This document shows positions 1 to 8,652 of a stretch of 64,000 bases of DNA, piece after piece. Every line of letters starts with the position of its first letter. Position 1 is the first letter of the stretch. Below the pieces are notes generated by a model, which did no database searches, was not told the DNA's origin, and was given only the letters and a program-made list of their open reading frames with translations. The position numbers were made by a program, and so were the translations under genes. The stretch is from Nocardia fluminea (GTDB lineage Bacteria > Actinomycetota > Actinomycetes > Mycobacteriales > Mycobacteriaceae), in assembly GCF_002846365.1 (NCBI RefSeq), contig NZ_PJMW01000001.1, forward strand, positions 496,001 to 560,000, written 5' to 3'.

Positions 1-843
1 CAGGCACGCAATGTGAAGTTCGACTGGACCTCGGCGCCGCTGCACTGGATGCCGTCCGAGCCGATCGCCTCGCACGTGGTGAACTCGCTGAACCTGCTGC
101 TGCCCGAGGGCGAGCGGATGTTTTGCGCCACCTACCGCGACGCGCTGCCCTACGTGCGCGACGCCAAGGTGCGCGAGGCCATGCTCGGATTCATCGGGCA
201 GGAGTCGATGCACGCCGAGACCCATGCCAAGGTCCTCGACCAGGTCTTCGCCGCCCACCACATCGACACCGCGCCCTACACCCGGCAGATGGAGTACGTC
301 TTCCGCAACTCTCTCGGCGCACGCGAGGGCAGCCCGCAACAGACGCAGACCCGTCTGGTCGAGCGGTTGGCGTTCATCGCCAGTCTCGAGCACTTCTTCG
401 CCTGGCTCGGCGACTGGATTCTCAACGCCGACCTGGAAAAGCACGGTGCCGAGCCACGCGTGCTCGATCTGTTCCGCTGGCACGGTGCCGAAGAGGTCGA
501 GCATCGCAGTGTCGCCCATGATGTCGCGATCTACTTCGGGGCCGGGTATCTGCGCCGTGCGGCGATGATGCTGATCGTCATCCCGATCCTGCTCAGCTTG
601 CTCGTGCGGGGCACCAAGTTCTTGGTCAATCAGGATCCCGAACTGCCGAACATGGGCTATCCCACGCTGATCGGGAAGATCCTCGCGTCGATGTGGCGTG
701 GTGCGCTGCCGGGCATTCCGGCGCTGCTGATCAGCGCCGGGTCCACATTCGATCCGCGCTACGACCCGGCGAATGTCGGCTCCACCGAACAGGCGATCGC
801 CTACCTCGCCAAATCCCCCGCAGCCAGGGCGGCGGCTCAGTGA
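1..843 (+). CDS. PF10118-type putative di-iron protein ('metal-dependent hydrolase'), 5' end cut by window
   Basis: The family (PF10118/COG3687) is annotated as predicted metal-dependent hydrolase without a proven reaction. A GTG at 13 is possible, but the frame is open to base 1 and the residues before it (QARN) align with HARD inside the full paralogue at 52697-53578, so the true start lies outside the window. Visible conserved residues are LPEGER, GQESMHA (E-x2-H), SLEHFF and WHGAEEVEHRSV (E-x2-H). Their order E, ExxH, E, ExxH is that of ferritin-like carboxylate di-iron proteins. A hydrophobic stretch follows (MMLIVIPILLSLLV), perhaps a membrane anchor. The stop overlaps the start of the reductase gene by four bases, so the two are probably translated together. 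Di-iron function is an inference. Confidence 0.85.
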   Translation, partial: QARNVKFDWTSAPLHWMPSEPIASHVVNSLNLLLPEGERMFCATYRDALPYVRDAKVREAMLGFIGQESMHAETHAKVLDQVFAAHHIDTAPYTRQMEYVFRNSLGAREGSPQQTQTRLVERLAFIASLEHFFAWLGDWILNADLEKHGAEPRVLDLFRWHGAEEVEHRSVAHDVAIYFGAGYLRRAAMMLIVIPILLSLLVRGTKFLVNQDPELPNMGYPTLIGKILASMWRGALPGIPALLISAGSTFDPRYDPANVGSTEQAIAYLAKSPAARAAAQ

Positions 844-1946
844 CCGTCTATCCCGCGCCCGAGGTGATCCCGCCGGACCTGTACGGCAAGCACGATCACG
901 ATCCGACCACCAAGGTGATCGACACCGTGGCCAACCTGCGGGTCCGCTGGTCCACGTTGATCAATCGCCGCCCGATCCTCACCAAGGCCGACGACGCGCG
1001 CTTCCCGGTGGTCGTCTCCGACCGGGTGCTGGTGGCGCAGGACCAAGCCGTCGTCGCCGTGGGTCTGCGCGCGCCCGACGGCGCTCAGCTGCCGCGCTGG
1101 GCGCCGGGCGCGCACATCGACATCGAGCTCCCGTCCGGGCGCCTGCGGCAGTACTCGCTGTGCGGCGACCCGGCCGAGACCGGCGAGTACCGCATCGCGG
1201 TGCGCCGCATTCCGCAGGGCGGCGGCGGGTCGATCGAGGTCCACGACGCACTGCCGGTCGGCACCGCGGTCATGATCCGTGGACCGCGCAACGCGTTCCC
1301 GTTCGCACCGCCGGGGCGCGGTTCGACGGCGAAACGCCTGCATTTCGTCGCGGGCGGCATCGGCATCACCCCGATTCTGGCGATGGCGCGCGCCGCGGAC
1401 CGGCTCGGTATCGACTGGACACTGGTCTATTGCGGGCGAAGCCGCGACACGCTGCCGTTCCTCGACCAGCTCGCGGCGCTGCGTGGACACGTCCTGGTAC
1501 GCACCGATGACGAGCACGGAACACCCGGTGCCACAGATCTTCTCGACGGTGTCGACCACGACACGTCGATCTACTGCTGTGGACCCACCCCGATGACGGC
1601 GGCCCTCGTCGCCGCGGTGCGCACGATGCCGGGTATCGAGTTCCACTCCGAAAGGTTCTCTCCCGCACCGGTTGTCGACGGCACCGCCTTCGAGGTGGAG
1701 TTGGCAGGCACCGGCGAGGTCATCACTGTCGGCGCCGATCAAACCATGCTCGACGCCCTGCTGAAGGTGCGTCCCGACCAGCCGTACTCGTGTCGCCAGG
1801 GCTTCTGCCGCACCTGCGTCGTGCGCGTCACCGACGGCATCCCCGACCATCGCGACGGCGCGTTGACCCCCGAGGAACACTCCGCCGGAGTGACGCTGGC
1901 ATGCGTGTCCCGCTGCGCGGGACAGCGTTTGGTTCTCGATCTCTGA
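840..1946 (+). CDS. PDR-type ferredoxin reductase (flavin, NAD and 2Fe-2S domains)
   Basis: A 368-residue phthalate-dioxygenase-reductase/VanB type protein that would pass electrons from NAD(P)H through flavin to a plant-type 2Fe-2S centre. Domains in order are a flavin-binding barrel (RQYSLCGDP), a nucleotide-binding domain (GGIGITPILAMA, later CCGPTPM) and a C-terminal ferredoxin with YSCRQGFCRTC plus a later Cys in LACVSRC (C-x4-C-x2-C...C). The GTG start at 840 overlaps the TGA of the PF10118 gene (GTGA). The same coupled gene order occurs at 53575, so its electron acceptor is most likely the PF10118 protein. About 85 residues precede the flavin domain, as in the paralogue. Confidence 0.9.
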   Translation: MTVYPAPEVIPPDLYGKHDHDPTTKVIDTVANLRVRWSTLINRRPILTKADDARFPVVVSDRVLVAQDQAVVAVGLRAPDGAQLPRWAPGAHIDIELPSGRLRQYSLCGDPAETGEYRIAVRRIPQGGGGSIEVHDALPVGTAVMIRGPRNAFPFAPPGRGSTAKRLHFVAGGIGITPILAMARAADRLGIDWTLVYCGRSRDTLPFLDQLAALRGHVLVRTDDEHGTPGATDLLDGVDHDTSIYCCGPTPMTAALVAAVRTMPGIEFHSERFSPAPVVDGTAFEVELAGTGEVITVGADQTMLDALLKVRPDQPYSCRQGFCRTCVVRVTDGIPDHRDGALTPEEHSAGVTLACVSRCAGQRLVLDL

Positions 1947-2054
1947 GCCCGAGCGCGGGTTTTCCCGCCGCACCCCACGATCAATCGACATCGAAGAACA
2001 CCACTGTCCGCGTAGTGTGCGAACTGCAATACCGTTCGCACACAAGGAGTTTCC

Positions 2055-2921
2055 GTGGCGTCCTCTCTGAAGCGCTGGTCCGCGCTGTTCGGCGCATCCT
2101 GCGCAGCCCTCCTACTCGCGGTACCGGCGGCCGCGCCCGGCTCTGCCGATCACGCGGTTCTGAGAAGTCCGGCCGACGAATGCCCGGCGATCCAGGACCC
2201 CGGCAACATCGCATTCGACGGCCGGTACTACCGGGTGCACGTCCCGGCCGGTGTGTCCGCCGGGGCCCCGCTCGTGGTCGCCATCCACGGTGGTTACGAC
2301 TCGCCCGACGGCGTCGAGGCGGAGTGGGGGTGGAACACCCTCGCCGATCAGCACGGGTTCATCGTCGTCTACCCCCGGGGTAGCAAGAAGGAGTGCCAGA
2401 CGGACGGCACCCCCGGCTGGGGCTGGAACGCCGATGCGGCCGACGTCACGCATATCAAGAATGTCGTCAACGCGGTCAGCACGACATACGGGGTGAACCG
2501 CGATCGGGTCCATCTCACCGGCCACTCCAACGGTGGCCAGATGGCCTCGCGCGCGGCCTGCACCGCGCCGGAGGTGTTCGCTTCGGGCGCGGTGTACGCA
2601 CCCGCGCCCCCGCCGACCGGCTGCAATCCCGCCCGCGCGGTCTCGTGGGGTGTATTCGCCTCGGCGAGCGATCCCATCGTCCTCGAGCCCATCGCCTACG
2701 GTCACGTCATGTACTGGAGCTGGGAGAACCGCCCGTGCCAGAACGAGCAGCCCGGCGGCGGCACCGACGTCAAGGACTCCCGGCACTGGGACTGCGCGTC
2801 CGGCACCGAAGTGCTGTGGCGGGTCTACAACGGCGGCAGCCACCACTGGCCGACGGGTACCCGACGTAGCGAGATGATGAACCGGATGTGGCAGTTGTTC
2901 CAGGCCAATCCGCGCCCGTAG
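2055..2921 (+). CDS. secreted PHB-depolymerase-like alpha/beta hydrolase (esterase)
   Basis: A 288-residue exported esterase of the polyhydroxybutyrate depolymerase / feruloyl esterase (LpqC-like) family. A Sec signal peptide is visible (positive SLKRW, hydrophobic core ALLLAVPAAA, small residues before about residue 31). The oxyanion region is VVAIHGGYD, the nucleophile elbow is GHSNGG, the acid is in SASDPI and the histidine in GGSHHWP. Several Cys residues could form disulfides, which suits an extracellular enzyme. The GTG start at 2055 is chosen because AAGGAG (2044-2049) lies just upstream. It stands alone, convergent with the next gene. The natural substrate is unknown; degradation of plant-derived or polymer esters is only an inference. 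Confidence 0.85.
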   Translation: MASSLKRWSALFGASCAALLLAVPAAAPGSADHAVLRSPADECPAIQDPGNIAFDGRYYRVHVPAGVSAGAPLVVAIHGGYDSPDGVEAEWGWNTLADQHGFIVVYPRGSKKECQTDGTPGWGWNADAADVTHIKNVVNAVSTTYGVNRDRVHLTGHSNGGQMASRAACTAPEVFASGAVYAPAPPPTGCNPARAVSWGVFASASDPIVLEPIAYGHVMYWSWENRPCQNEQPGGGTDVKDSRHWDCASGTEVLWRVYNGGSHHWPTGTRRSEMMNRMWQLFQANPRP

Positions 2922-2957
2922 CGACCTGAACGGAGGGCCTGGCCGCCGCACCGCGGA

Positions 2958-5018
2958 TCAGCCGGCCAGTCCCTCCGGATCGACCAGCAAGCGCTTGAGC
3001 ACCTTGCCGGTCTCACCGCGCGGCAGTGCGCTGAGGAAGGTGACATCGCGCGGAACCGAGAAGCGGCTGAGCCGGTTTCGGACATAGGTCCGCACCATGT
3101 CCGGGTCGAGCCCGGAGCCCTCGTGCTTGACGAGGAACGCGGCCAGCCGCTGACCGAATTCGCGGTCGGGCACGCCGACCACCGCGACATCGGTGACCTG
3201 CGGCAGGTGCGCCAGCGCCTCCTCCACCGGGCGCGGGAAGACGTTCTCACCGCCGGAGATGATCATCTCGTCGTCGCGGCCCGCCACGAACAGCCTGCCC
3301 TCGGCATCGAGGTAGCCGAGATCGCCGGTGTCCATCATGCCGTCGGCTTCCTCGGGCGGGGAATCGCTGACGTAGCCGTCGAACAGCATGTGATTGCCGA
3401 CGAAGATCCGCCCCACCACCCCGATCGGCACTGCCTTGTGCCCGGCATCGAGGATCGCGATCTTGGTGCCCAGCGGCGGGCGTCCTGCCGTGGTGGGTGC
3501 GGCGCGCAGGTCGTCGGGCCCGGCCACACTGGCCCAGGAGACCTCCGTGGACCCGTAGAGGTTGTAGAGGATGTCGCCGTAGTCGTCGAGGAACCGGTCC
3601 ACGGTGACCGCCGCGAGCGGCGCGCCACAGCTGATCACATGCCGCAGCGTGCTCAGGTCGTACCGCTGCCGGACCTGCTCGGGCAGGTCGACCAGGCGCT
3701 GCACCATCGTCGGCACCGCGATGAGCGTGTGTACCCCGTGTTCGGCGACGCGGCGCAGGCACTCCTCGGCGTCGAAGCCCTGGGCCAGCACCACCGTGGC
3801 CCGCACCGCGGTGCTCAGTTGCAGTGCCGAGAGCCCCCAGGTGTGGAACAGCGGCGCCGGGATCATCATGGTGCTGCCCGCACGGATCGGGATCAGCGAC
3901 AGCAGCGCGACCAACGTGTCGAAGCCCTTCGGATGTGGTCGCCGGGCTCCCTTCGGGGTTCCGCTGGTGCCCGAGGTGAGCACGATCTGGCGGCCGGGCA
4001 CCGTCGGGACGGGGAACTTCGTGTGGCGAACCGCGATGAGGTCGTCGATCGTGATCCGGGTCGGGTCGGCGGGCGCGTCATCGGTGAAGAAGCGCGGTAG
4101 ATCGGCGTGCAGGTACTGCACGAGGTGGGCCAGATCGGTGTCGACGAACAACGCCGACAACCGGTGGCGCTGCACGATGTCCTCGATCCGCCGTCCCGAC
4201 AGTCCCGAGTTCAGCAGGGCGACGTCGACCCCGAGCTTGCCCGCCGCGACCATGGATTCGACCATGCCGCAATGATTTCCGGCCAGCAGCCCCACCGCGT
4301 CGCCCGCGCGCAGCCCGACCTCGTACATCGCGCCCGCCAACGCGGTGGTCCGCTTGTCGGTTTCGGCGAAGGTGGCGGTGCTGGTGTCGTCGATGAGCGC
4401 GACCTGGTCCGGACTGTGCGCGGCACCCGCGGCGTAGCCGCCCGCCAGATTGAAGCCCCACCGGTACAGCGACCGCAGCTGCCTGGCCGAGGTCAGCGGC
4501 GGCGACACCTGACCCGAGTGCACCCACCAGCGCACGATCTCGGACTTGCGCCGGATCGGTGCCCGATTGCCGTTGGCCACCACCGAGGTGCGCGCGCCGC
4601 CCACGACGTCGGCCGCGCGCCGCAACCCGTCCTTGACCCACCCGATGATCACCGAGTTCGTCACCCCCGCCAGGGTCGGGTGCAGGCGCGGCGCCGCGAA
4701 GACGGTCACGTTCACCCGGGTGCGCTGCTCGTCGCCGGTGAGCCGGACCATGGCGAAACTGCCCGATTCGGGATTGTGCAGTTCGAAACTCTCGTACCAG
4801 CGGCCGATGGTCAGGGCCAGCCCCGTCCGCCGCACGCCCGCGTCCCGGTCGCCGATCCTGACCTCCCAGACGGTGCTCCCGTCCGGGCCGATCAGCCGGT
4901 CACACCCTCCGATCCCGGCCCACAACCGCGGATAGCTCTGCGGTTCGAGCAACACATCCCACAGGGCCCGGCGTGGGATGGAGAACTCCACGGACACATC
5001 GACGACATCACTCGGCAT
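2958..5018 (-). CDS. SRPBCC domain fused to acyl-CoA synthetase (AMP-forming)
   Basis: A 686-residue fusion. Residues 1 to about 145 look like an SRPBCC/polyketide-cyclase ligand-binding domain (VEFSIPRRALWDVLLEP at the start). The rest is an ANL-superfamily acyl-CoA ligase of the FadD12 type: P-loop LTSGTSGTPKGARRP, YGSTE, MDTGDLG, and the C-terminal ETGKVLKR lysine motif. It should activate a carboxylic acid with ATP and CoA; the N-terminal domain may bind the acyl substrate. The start at 5018 has AGGAAAG upstream; an open frame extends further but lacks conserved sequence. It converges with the esterase and diverges from the alarmone synthetase. Typical FadD12 proteins lack the SRPBCC part. 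Confidence 0.85.
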   Translation of the reverse strand: MPSDVVDVSVEFSIPRRALWDVLLEPQSYPRLWAGIGGCDRLIGPDGSTVWEVRIGDRDAGVRRTGLALTIGRWYESFELHNPESGSFAMVRLTGDEQRTRVNVTVFAAPRLHPTLAGVTNSVIIGWVKDGLRRAADVVGGARTSVVANGNRAPIRRKSEIVRWWVHSGQVSPPLTSARQLRSLYRWGFNLAGGYAAGAAHSPDQVALIDDTSTATFAETDKRTTALAGAMYEVGLRAGDAVGLLAGNHCGMVESMVAAGKLGVDVALLNSGLSGRRIEDIVQRHRLSALFVDTDLAHLVQYLHADLPRFFTDDAPADPTRITIDDLIAVRHTKFPVPTVPGRQIVLTSGTSGTPKGARRPHPKGFDTLVALLSLIPIRAGSTMMIPAPLFHTWGLSALQLSTAVRATVVLAQGFDAEECLRRVAEHGVHTLIAVPTMVQRLVDLPEQVRQRYDLSTLRHVISCGAPLAAVTVDRFLDDYGDILYNLYGSTEVSWASVAGPDDLRAAPTTAGRPPLGTKIAILDAGHKAVPIGVVGRIFVGNHMLFDGYVSDSPPEEADGMMDTGDLGYLDAEGRLFVAGRDDEMIISGGENVFPRPVEEALAHLPQVTDVAVVGVPDREFGQRLAAFLVKHEGSGLDPDMVRTYVRNRLSRFSVPRDVTFLSALPRGETGKVLKRLLVDPEGLAG

Positions 5019-5270
5019 TGCTGCGCGCTTTCCTCGGCCCGGCCACGTTGCCGGGTAGTGCCCGCTCGCCTCGGCCCCCGTGCCGTGGCGGTGCCCGTCG
5101 TCAGGCACTGCACCAGAAGTCATCTTCGGCCTGCCCGCGCGTGGGCAAACGAAATATCTACCGATTCTGGTAACCGAACGAACCGAACTCCCGGCAGCTG
5201 TGAGAGGTGCCAACGTGACGCCGCACGCACTATCGAGGCGTCCGCGGGAAGGACGGCACAATGGAGGTCG

Positions 5271-6062
5271 ATGAAACAGTGGCAGCGCGACCCCAGCTCC
5301 GACGATGGCCCGCTCGGCGACGGCGGCCACGTCGGCATCGATGACCTGCGGATCCTCCGTGAGCAGTTCGTCGATTTCATGCTCGGCTACAAGTTCGCGA
5401 TCGACGAGGTGACAACCAAGATCAACATCTTGCGCGAGGACTTCAACAACACCCACGAGTACAACCCCATCGAGCATGTGGGCTCGCGACTCAAGTCGCC
5501 GGAGAGCGTTCTCGAGAAGGTCCGTCGCAAGAACTACGCGATGAATCTGGCGGCCATCCGCGAGAACGTGCTCGACATCGCCGGGGTCAGGGTGGTGTGC
5601 AGCTTCATCTCCGATATCGGCACGATCCGGGACATGCTGGCCGGTCAGGAAGACATCACGGTTCTCGAAGAGCGCGACTACATCACCCACCGCAAGCCGA
5701 ACGGCTACCAGAGCATGCACCTGATCGTGTCGATCCCGGTGTTCCGGTCCGACCGCACCGAGCGGATTCCGGTCGAGATCCAGATCCGCACGATCGCGAT
5801 GGACTTCTGGGCCAGCCTCGAACACAAGATCTACTACAAGTACCGCGGCGAGGTTCCGCCGAACTTGCGCGCCGACTTGGCCCAGGCCGCCGAGGTCGCC
5901 ACCCAGCTCGACGAGAAGATGGAAGCGCTGCACCGCCAGGTCGACCGCAGCGCGCCCCCGAAGACGAAGCCGGCCACGGACTCGCTCGACCTCAGCGTGC
6001 TGTACAACAGCCTCACCGGCGGCCACCCCGTCTACCTGCGCCCCACCGATTCGCCGACCTGA
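5271..6062 (+). CDS. small alarmone synthetase (RelA/SpoT domain, RelQ/YjbM type)
   Basis: A 263-residue single-domain (p)ppGpp synthetase. It has no HD hydrolase, TGS or ACT domain, so it belongs to the small alarmone synthetases. The sequence follows RelQ closely: GSRLKSPESVLEKVRRKN (nucleotide-binding loop), DIAGVRV (metal Asp), ERDYITHRKPNGYQS, EIQIRT (catalytic Glu) and DFWASLEHKIYYKY. All are intact, so the enzyme should be active and would make alarmone in response to stress rather than on ribosomes. The ATG at 5271 is preceded by GGAGG (5263-5267). Regulation is not visible; it diverges from the acyl-CoA synthetase across about 250 bases. Confidence 0.88.
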   Translation: MKQWQRDPSSDDGPLGDGGHVGIDDLRILREQFVDFMLGYKFAIDEVTTKINILREDFNNTHEYNPIEHVGSRLKSPESVLEKVRRKNYAMNLAAIRENVLDIAGVRVVCSFISDIGTIRDMLAGQEDITVLEERDYITHRKPNGYQSMHLIVSIPVFRSDRTERIPVEIQIRTIAMDFWASLEHKIYYKYRGEVPPNLRADLAQAAEVATQLDEKMEALHRQVDRSAPPKTKPATDSLDLSVLYNSLTGGHPVYLRPTDSPT

Positions 6063-6187
6063 CGCCACCGGTCTTCGGTCTCGACATCACAACCACTGCG
6101 ACCGCACCGCATTTCCGGCGTCCGCGCCTGGGCGATTCCGCTACTGTCCGAGCAGATCCTCGAACAGCATCGCGCGAAAGGAACCCG

Positions 6188-7744
6188 GTGGCGCTCTCCC
6201 GTCGACAGTTGATCGCCGCGGCCGCGGTCGGTGGCACAGCGGCCGCGCTCGGCATGCCCGTGCCCCGCGCCGAGGACCGGGTGCTCGGCGCGGACGAGTT
6301 CCGGTCGCTGGCCACACGCGGCTACAACCGGCGCTTCGTGGCTCGGCCCGCGAAGATCTCCGTGCCGACCAGCGCCGAAGAGGTTCGCCGCGCGGTGGCC
6401 GAAGCGGTGGCGGAGAACTCGCCGATCGCGGCGCGCTCGGGCGGGCATTGCTTCGATGACTTCGTCGACAACGCCCGGACCCGTTCGATCATCGACCTCG
6501 GCCGGATGAACGCGGTGTTCTGGGACGAGCGGCACCGCGCGTTCTCCGTCGACGCCGGCGCCGACATCGGCGGTGTCTACCAGGCCCTGCACCGCTGGGG
6601 CGTCACGGTGCCGGGCGGGATCTGTCTCGGCGTCGGGATGGGCGGGCACGTCTGCGGTGGTGGCTATGGTCCGTTGTCCCGCCGATTCGGGCTCGTCGCC
6701 GACCATCTCGCCGGGGTGGAAGTCGTCACCGTCGATGCCGAGGGCGCGGCGAAGGTGGTGGTCGCGACCGAGGACGGTCCCGACCGTGATCTGTGGTGGG
6801 CGCACACCGGTGGCGGCGGCGGCAATTTCGGTGTGGTGACCCGGTTTCTGCTGCGCTCGCCCGAATCCGACGGCTCCGACCCCGCACACGCGCTACCGAA
6901 ACCGCCGCGCGGCATGCTGAGCGCGCGACTGATCCTGCCGGTCACGACCGAGGATTCGTTCGTCCGGTTGCTCACCAACTATCTCGGGTTCTTCGAACAC
7001 CACAGTGCGCCCGGTAACGAATTCGCCGGTCTCTACGCGCCGCTGATGATCCGGACGACCGGCACCGGCGCGGCCGAGATGCTGATCCTGTTCGATGCCG
7101 AAACACCGCACGCGCGAGGCCGTTTCGACGAATTCGTCGCCACGGTGAGCGACGGCGTGTTCCCGCCGCCGATTCTCACCCCGCTCACCGAACTGTCCTA
7201 CGCCGACACCGTGAACCAGGTGTATTACGCCAAGGGCGTGAACACCACGCGCGTCAAGGTGAAAGCGGCCTATCTGCGCACGGCGTACTCCCCCGATCAG
7301 CTGCGCGTCTTCTACCGCTACATCACCGATCTCCGTTTCCTCGGTGAGTCCCAGCTCGAATTCCTGCCGTTCGGCGGTGCGATCAATGCCGTCGCCGGCG
7401 ACGCGACGGCGATGCCGGCGCGGGATTCGTTCATGAAAATGCTGATTCACGCATCGTGGCGGCTGCCGTCCGACGACGAGCGGTACGTGCGCTGGGCGCG
7501 CGAGATGTATCGCGATGTCCATGCCGAAACCGGTGGTGTTCCGGTGCCGAACGAGACCTACGGTGGCAGCTACATCAACTACCCGGACCCGGATCTGGCC
7601 GATGCCCAGTGGAACACCTCCGGCCTGCCGTGGCACGCCTTCTACTACGGCGGCAACTATCGGCGGCTGTTGCGGGTCAAGGCCGACGTGGACCCGGGAA
7701 ATGTTTTCCAGCACCGGCTTTCGATCGGCAGACCGGACTGGTGA
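6188..7744 (+). CDS. exported FAD-linked oxidase, BBE type
   Basis: A 518-residue oxygen-dependent flavin oxidase of the berberine-bridge / sugar-oxidase family. The N-terminus carries a twin-arginine leader (SRRQLIAAAAVGGTAAALG), implying export folded with FAD. The FAD domain has ARSGGHCF, with His87 at the 8-alpha-histidyl position, and ICLGVGMGGH, with Cys146 at the place used for 6-S-cysteinyl linkage, so FAD is probably held by two covalent bonds. The C-terminal BBE segment (YINYPDPDL ... FYYGGNY) is complete. The GTG start follows GAAAGGA (6177-6182). Substrates in this family are sugars, alkaloids or alcohols; none can be named here. Confidence 0.88.
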   Translation: MALSRRQLIAAAAVGGTAAALGMPVPRAEDRVLGADEFRSLATRGYNRRFVARPAKISVPTSAEEVRRAVAEAVAENSPIAARSGGHCFDDFVDNARTRSIIDLGRMNAVFWDERHRAFSVDAGADIGGVYQALHRWGVTVPGGICLGVGMGGHVCGGGYGPLSRRFGLVADHLAGVEVVTVDAEGAAKVVVATEDGPDRDLWWAHTGGGGGNFGVVTRFLLRSPESDGSDPAHALPKPPRGMLSARLILPVTTEDSFVRLLTNYLGFFEHHSAPGNEFAGLYAPLMIRTTGTGAAEMLILFDAETPHARGRFDEFVATVSDGVFPPPILTPLTELSYADTVNQVYYAKGVNTTRVKVKAAYLRTAYSPDQLRVFYRYITDLRFLGESQLEFLPFGGAINAVAGDATAMPARDSFMKMLIHASWRLPSDDERYVRWAREMYRDVHAETGGVPVPNETYGGSYINYPDPDLADAQWNTSGLPWHAFYYGGNYRRLLRVKADVDPGNVFQHRLSIGRPDW

Positions 7745-7750
7745 CCGCGC

Positions 7751-8566
7751 TCAGGTGAGGGCGAGCACCCGGCACGGTCCGCCGGTGCCGCCCGCGTGTT
7801 TCGGTGCGCCGATGACGACCGTCGCGCCCGCCGCCGGCACCGCGGCGAGATTGGCGAGCATCTCCACCCCGTAGCGCCCCGCACCGAGAAGGGCTGTATG
7901 GGCGCCGTATTCGGGATCGGCGCCGCAATCGAGGCTGAGCGTATCGACTCCGGCGCCGACTATCGCGCAGTGCTCGACCAGGTATCGCGCGGCCTCGGCG
8001 GAGAATCCCGGCGCGTGCGGTGTTCCGCGCTCGTCGAGATTGAGGAAGGTCGACGGGCGGTCGAGGCGATGTTCCCAGCCGGAATACATCGCGACGAAGG
8101 CGCGCTCGGGGATCTCCCCGTGCCGTGAGCGCCAGTTGTCGATATCGGCGACGGTCACCACCGCGTCGGCGTCGGCGGCGGCTTCGGCGCTGATATCGAT
8201 GACGACGAGTGGTGCGACGAGGTCGTCGACGGCGAGGGCGTCGGTGGTGGTGGCGCCGGGGATCCGATGGGCGGGCGCGTCTAGGTGGGTTCCGGTGTGT
8301 TCCCAGTACCCGAGCGCGAACTGCCCGAACCCACCCGACTCGTGCCAGGCCACCGGGACCATGACCATCGGCGGATTACCCGGCCACACCGGCAGTTGCG
8401 GGGTGAGGGTGTGGGTGAGGTCGACGACGCCGGATCGCGGCGCGGCGGCAGCGGGGGCGGGAGCCGCCACGGCCAGCGCGGTGAGTCCCGCGAGACCGAG
8501 CACCGCCCGCCGACTCGGCTGCGGCGCACTCTCGTGGGCGAGACGAACGATCTGCGGCGAGCACAT
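7751..8566 (-). CDS. Tat-exported metal-dependent cyclase / kynurenine-formamidase-like hydrolase
   Basis: A 271-residue protein of the cyclase family (PF04199). The metal-binding signature HTGTHLDAPAH is present. The N-terminus has a twin-arginine motif and a long Ala/Leu core (SRRAVLGLAGLTALAVAAPAPAAAA), so it is probably exported by Tat. The start at 8566 (MCSPQ) puts the RR motif about 20 residues in; an upstream in-frame start at 8650 is possible but has no better ribosome site. Family members hydrolyse cyclic amides or formamides with Mn or Zn. It lies tail to tail with the Tat-exported flavin oxidase, six bases apart, which may mean a shared extracellular role, though nothing proves it. 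Confidence 0.8.
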   Translation of the reverse strand: MCSPQIVRLAHESAPQPSRRAVLGLAGLTALAVAAPAPAAAAPRSGVVDLTHTLTPQLPVWPGNPPMVMVPVAWHESGGFGQFALGYWEHTGTHLDAPAHRIPGATTTDALAVDDLVAPLVVIDISAEAAADADAVVTVADIDNWRSRHGEIPERAFVAMYSGWEHRLDRPSTFLNLDERGTPHAPGFSAEAARYLVEHCAIVGAGVDTLSLDCGADPEYGAHTALLGAGRYGVEMLANLAAVPAAGATVVIGAPKHAGGTGGPCRVLALT

Positions 8567-8652
8567 CGGACTCAAGATAGCCGAGGCAACCGCGTACGGC
8601 GCCTGATCGGCGCCGCTGCCGAGGTCGAAACTTTTTCGGCCCACCGGCACGA

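Noticed and set aside
5019..6068. Minus-strand extension of the acyl-CoA synthetase frame to a 1036-residue protein
   Set aside because: The extra 350 residues are antisense to the alarmone synthetase, show no motifs, and a ribosome site supports the start at 5018.
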